Made by a program: the position numbers and the translations under genes
The notes under the pieces: model-generated
Seen by the model: the letters and a program-made list of their open reading frames with translations, nothing else
Databases searched by the model: none
Told to the model about the DNA's origin: nothing
Source of the DNA: Gloeophyllum trabeum ATCC 11539
Taxonomy: Eukaryota > Basidiomycota > Agaricomycetes > Gloeophyllales > Gloeophyllaceae
Reading direction: 5' to 3'
Length of the DNA stretch: 64,000 nt
Assembly (NCBI RefSeq): GCF_000344685.1
Contig: NW_006920411.1
Coordinates: 1,390,623-1,454,622, forward strand
In this document: one piece after another, positions 59,813 through 64,000 of the stretch
Numbering within the stretch: the stretch's first letter is position 1
Layout of the letters: each line of letters opens with the position of its first letter

Positions 59813-62478
59813 ATGGTGAGTCCGTGCAATTTGCATTTTGCGCCAGATAAGACGATCCTTTCGTGTCCGACGAACGTCATTGAACGAGCGCTACTGGCAT
59901 ATATCGGTCTGCACATGCTTATGGGTGCCCATGGCTACCCACGTGTGCGCTAGAAGCACATCAAAACACCTTGCATCAGGCCAGTCGTCAGTTGCCGACT
60001 GCTGCTCAGTCCCATTCTCCATTCATTTCCCTCGCTCCGCGGGACTGGCTGGTGCAAGGCGCAAGGATGGCTGGAGGGTCTCGTCTGAGAAAGCGCAGCG
60101 TCGACCAAGGTCCGAGAGTGCTCACGCGTTCTCCTCCCTCCTCTCCGCAGGTCGAGCAGAAGCCACGCCCATTGGAGCCATACCCGATGCCGAACAGCAA
60201 TCCTGCCAGCCAGTATACCCTTCTGGAGAAGCTGGGGACGGGGAGCTTTGGGACGGTGTACAAGGCGATACATAATGAGACGAAACAAATCGTTGCTATC
60301 AAGCAGATTGGTGCGTCTTGGTGGCTCATAATGATAACGACTGTGGTCCTAACATAGTATGGTTCGCCTACTCACCATTTGGCGTCCCGCAGATCTGGAG
60401 GACTCGGACGATGACATCTCGGAAATTCAGCAAGAGATCGCTAACCTTGCACAATGCGACTCCGAATACGTCACTAAATATTATGGCTCCTTCGTCGTCG
60501 CTTACAAGCTATGGATTGTAATGGAATACCTAGCCGGCGGCTCCTGTCTAGATCTCTTGAAGCCTGGTGTCTTCTCCGAGGCTCACATCGCTGTCATCTG
60601 CCGCGAGCTACTTCTGGGTCTTGACTATCTGCATAGTGAGGGCACAATCCATCGCGACATCAAAGCAGCCAATGTCCTACTCTCAGCATCTGGGAAAGTG
60701 AAGTTGGCTGATTTCGGTGTCGCCGCCCAGCTCACCAGCACGCTACGGCATACCTTTGTCGGTACACCATTCTGGATGGCGCCGGAAGTAATCAGGCAGG
60801 CCGGTTACGATGCGAAAGCGGATATATGGAGTCTAGGCATCACTGCGATCGAGATGGCGAAGGGAGAGCCTCCCCTGGCAGAGTACCATCCTATGCGAGT
60901 GCTGTTCCTTATTCCCAAGGCAAAGCCACCAGTATTAGAGGGACCGTTTTCGCTCGCCTTCAAAGACTTTGTTTCACAATGTTTAACGAAGGATCCTAAT
61001 GCCGTGAGTGCAGCAGTATGCCAGTTTGAGGCAGAGTGACTGACGTGATTGCTAGCGCCCATCCACGAAAGAGCTGCTACAGCACCGGTTCATCCGAAGC
61101 GCTCGCAAAACCTCTTACCTCACGGAGCTCATCGAGCGCTATCAGGACTGGCGAGCCCGCTCACCGCACCGTCACCAGGCATACCAACCGTCAGTACGGA
61201 ATAGTGTTGCTTCTTGGGAGGGGTCCATGCGGAGCGACTGGAATTTCGATACCATCAAAACCGCTTCGGCTATGGGCACCTTCCGTGGTATGGCCAAGGA
61301 TATCATGCCACCTGGTATGGTCGCCGATGAGGACGAGTACTCGGAGAATGGATCTACGTACGAAGAGGAGACAAGACCGTCTATCGATACCTCGCTTGCC
61401 ACGAAAGGGAGCGAAACCACCGGGATCGGTATGAACCTGCAAGCAGCACATTCCACGATGGTGATCAAACCTCCGCCCGATGCCATGCCAATTCCGGATT
61501 TAGCTGCAGGTGATAGTTCGTCTGCCGAGACGGACGGCGCACCCTCGACTCCGCCCCAGGCGCAGTCAGAAGATATCCCTCCTCCAGCTTACACTAGCTC
61601 AGGTTCCACGCGGAGTCCGAGACGGGCGTCCTATGCTGCTCGGAGCAGCACGAATGGTCCAGGCGCGGTGTTGAGCGATGCGGATCTGGGTAGTGGGATT
61701 GACACGATTCGGCCCGTGAAGAAGGTAGATACTGCTGGCAGCCTGAAGTTGTCGGCGGAGTTTGTGGGCAGTCTTCGTGCCAGGGAAGGAAGCACGAGCA
61801 GCCTGAACAGCCCGCAGAGCCCGACGAAGAGCACGCATCAGAGGGCGGCCAGTGAGGCTGCAAAGGCGGGCAAGAACATGGTGGATGAGGTCGTTTTGCC
61901 TATTTTGCAGAATGTGAGTGCTGAAGATTTTCCGCTTCGGCGTTGATTGCTAAGGAGCGTGACCGTTTTGTAGTCAATACGGGACGATATGGATGCCCGC
62001 GAGATCGAGTCTCTGAGCATGATTTCGAGAGGATTCAGCGAGCTCAGGGAGGCTAATCCAGAGCTTGCATATAACGTTATTCTGGATGTGCTGTCTGGCA
62101 TCAACGAGTAAGTGGCATTCTCTCTCCATCGCCTCGACTATGATGCTGACCTCGGGATGCAGCAACGCTTCTGTGCGACGACATATTCAGACAACTCGCA
62201 GCCTCTTCCCGCACAAACGCATCATCCGTAAGAGTGAAATGACCAGCAAAGGTCTCGTCGTGACGGAGGAGGAGGAAGTCAACGGGCTTCCTGGAGATGC
62301 TTCATCGAGCTCCGGTCACTCCGGCTCAGGGTATTCGCATGCGCCATCAGTGTCGTCTCGTAAGAGCGATGAACCCTCGTCACCGGTGCGCAAGTCGCCC
62401 ATCGCGGAGCTGCTGTACATGCGATGGTTAGAGGGCTTAAAGATTAAATGGCCCAGTATGATGGGTGGCAGCAGTTGA
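59813..62478 (+). CDS. STE20-group GCK-III protein kinase (MST3/4, Sid1/Kic1, Ustilago Don3 type)
   Basis: Exons: 59813-59815, 60151-60310, 60393-61003, 61056-61913, 61974-62107 and 62163-62478 (693 aa). The kinase domain occupies about residues 25-280: [12 protein letters not shown] (Gly loop), AIKQIDLEDS (Lys), [10 protein letters not shown] (catalytic loop), [21 protein letters not shown] and [18 protein letters not shown]. The Ser-rich regulatory tail ends in a helical domain ([18 protein letters not shown]). GCK-III kinases act with Mo25-type and NDR-kinase partners in cytokinesis and polarity. The start is inferred: ATG 59813-59815 fused by a 335-nt intron to 60151 gives [16 protein letters not shown] 60070 or 60184 without this intron are alternatives. 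Confidence 0.9.
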
Positions 62479-63136
62479 ATGTTGCCGCTCGATGGAGGGA
62501 TGGGTCCCTAGCATTCCTCCCGGTGGCCTGTTCCGCCCTGCGATACTGACCCAGGAGATTCATGCGAACCGTCTCCCTCACGCTGTCATCGCCCACATAT
62601 GTCGTCCCTCCCCGGTCTCTCACTTTACGGTTTGTCTTCCAGGACTTTGCCCAGGTACAATTTTTATTTATTGTTCAGCTCTTCGCATCGTGTTCGCTTT
62701 CTTGCTTGCTTGCATTCCCTGCCTAATCACGCCGTCTTTGCGCCTTTCCTCGTCTCCCTTGTCCCGCCGTCGGTATGTTCTTCCGCGATGGCACTCCTTC
62801 ATGGTTACTGGTATGTTTCTTGCACGTTACGCCTTGCATCTTCACGTCACGTCGATTGTTAATTTCATGACCCATTTATGACTACGACTATCTCGAGCTC
62901 AAGTAGTGTCCTTTCGAGAACGAATGATTAGTTCTTGTAATATACATGATGATCAAGTCTGAGCGGGGTCATGTTCTGTGTACCATTTCATGAATAGGCG
63001 CTAGCCCCCTCAGAATTGGCGTCACTTGGGAGGTGATGGATAGCTGTAGCCTCTCAAGGCTGATCCAATTAACTCTGTTGGAATTTTTTGGCCGTGCAGA
63101 GAACGGTTGGCGTAGACCTTGACAGGCCTGGAGAAA
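62479..63136. other. Intergenic region
   Basis: About 660 bp, T-rich near its left end as expected for a 3' UTR. No gene supported. Confidence 0.4.
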
Positions 63137-63332
63137 ATGACCAAGCTAGACCTGAGATCCCGCCGTCCAATCATCCCCGATTCGGCCGAGCAAGATATTC
63201 TGGAGAGCGTCAAAGCAAGAGGTTTTCGTGAGTCTGCGAGTCGGGCCGATGGCTTACGATATATTTGCAGGTGGATACGAGCGGCGCCAAAGGAAGACGT
63301 TGCGAGCGACTTGGGACGGAGAAAATCCTTGA
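63137..63332 (+). CDS. Possible small two-exon protein (50 aa), unknown
   Basis: Exons 63137-63227 and 63271-63332, with a clean GTGAGT...TTGCAG intron of 43 nt. The product would start MTKLDLRSRRPIIPDSAEQD and end LRATWDGENP. I do not recognise it. A longer open frame crosses the same DNA on the minus strand (63022-63435), also without motifs, so even the coding strand is uncertain. Confidence 0.3.
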
Positions 63333-64000
63333 TGGTCGATCCTGGGCCAGAGCATTGGAAGGCCGGTGTCGGAGGGGCCTCGCGAGGGAAGACCCAGCAA
63401 GCCCGGGAGCGGTGTCGGGCATGTCGGGTGTACAACCTCTGGAATGAGCAGGTGCGGCGGCTATTAAGAACGTTGTAGTGCGAATGTCGCTATGAGGCCT
63501 CCCAATCAATCTGTACACAGTAACCTGCAAACAACCGAGTGTTAGTGGAAGGTATGAACGTAGTCTGGCTCCGACGTCAACGGGGGAAGCCCTCGTCCAA
63601 GATCCCAGTGGCTTCGACGGATCTGGTAGAACCGACCGAACGCACGGCGTGTGCATCGCGGGAAGGCGGGCGCGATGTGCGCTGGCCCTGCGATCTCGCT
63701 GCGGGCTGGGGTGCGCATCGATCTGGCGAAGACGGGAGAAGTCAGGGACGTAGTCAGGGTGTTTACCTGCGTTTATGGTTTGGGGCTTGGTACATGCAGG
63801 TGATCACGTGGGTTTACTTTGGTGAGCCCCTACTGCAGTGGGGTACCTGCACCGAGTACGAGTGCCTTGGGTACCTGAAATACAGATTGTCGGTGATGGG
63901 ACGGTGTACGAGGATGTGGTTCTCGTCGCAGAACCTGGTTCACGTGTCAGCGACGTCATGCCCTGAACTGAGACGGATTTGACAAGATCGTTTCCTCGGA
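63333..64000. other. Right-end region, uninterpreted
   Basis: GC-rich sequence with open stretches in more than one plus-strand frame, for example one reading RIDLAKTGEVRDVV near 63720 and another reading EIQIVGDGTVYEDVVLV near 63880. These may be exons of a gene that continues past the window. I could not join them into a convincing model. Confidence 0.25.

Noticed and set aside
63690..63780. DNA polymerase X-family fragment
   Set aside because: A short stretch (VRVFTCVYGLG) resembles the family's FxxIYGVG turn, but nothing before or after it fits and the frame soon breaks.
1..64000. CRISPR arrays, prophage, bacterial operons, tandem biosynthetic cluster
   Set aside because: No spaced repeats, phage genes or secondary-metabolite core enzymes are visible. 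Gene content is conserved fungal housekeeping.

Overview
This window looks like nuclear DNA of a filamentous basidiomycete, most likely an Agaricomycete. Genes are packed on both strands, carry many short introns (mostly 45-62 nt, GT-AG) and have no operon structure. I rebuilt 24 multi-exon genes by hand, using family conservation and reading phase. In every complete model the exon lengths sum to a multiple of three. I also give one weak small gene model at the right end.

Layout. 1-1375: N-terminal part of a Vip1/Asp1 inositol pyrophosphate kinase (minus), running off the left edge and divergent from a Ccc2-type copper P-type ATPase (1916-6152, plus). 6338-9567: gamma-tubulin complex component GCP3 (minus), sharing a 223-bp promoter with an IQGAP (9791-16092, plus). 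16356-18850: a Dal5/Tna1-family MFS transporter (minus). 19589-22196: a WW/FF protein of the TCERG1/Dre4 type. 22514-25886: ER Hsp90 (Grp94) ending in HDEL. 26216-29222: a large disordered protein. 29512-32670: a Kelch-repeat membrane protein (minus).

32671-35946 is a gene-poor stretch. It holds two nearly identical 689-bp direct repeats around a 550-N assembly gap. Each copy carries tRNA-like pol III promoter boxes, a T6 run and two TTAGGG units.

35947-36727: a Spd1/Dif1-type ribonucleotide reductase inhibitor candidate. 38256-39564: a C2H2 zinc-finger protein. 40085-40800: Cid2/MIX23. 41110-41990: a GILT-like protein. 42046-42448: Yos1 (minus). 42638-43626: mitochondrial uL22. 43807-45550: OST subunit Ost1. 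45828-47700: a PPR protein. 47932-50145: a membrane-anchored aspartic protease (minus). 50848-52924: hydroxyacid-oxoacid transhydrogenase (ADHFE1). 53158-54456: short tRNase Z. 55679-56170: a small Ser-rich protein. 56735-58039: histidine enzyme His6. 58488-59042: ribosomal protein L35. 59813-62478: a GCK-III (Ste20-like) kinase. From 63137 to the end there is only a weak small gene model and uninterpreted sequence.

Themes. Several genes serve the secretory pathway (Grp94, Ost1, Yos1, Ccc2, aspartic protease, GILT). Others serve cytokinesis, the spindle pole or the cell cycle (GCP3, IQGAP, GCK-III kinase, RNR inhibitor) or mitochondria (uL22m, PPR, MIX23, ADHFE1). This is ordinary fungal synteny, not a functional cluster. 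The less ordinary signals are the repeat pair with pol III boxes, two GC-AG introns (one flanked by a 10-bp direct repeat), a high count of AAG 3' splice sites, a 34-nt putative intron, very small exons and a palindromic MCB-like site in the GCP3/IQGAP promoter. I found no CRISPR, prophage, plasmid or toxin system.
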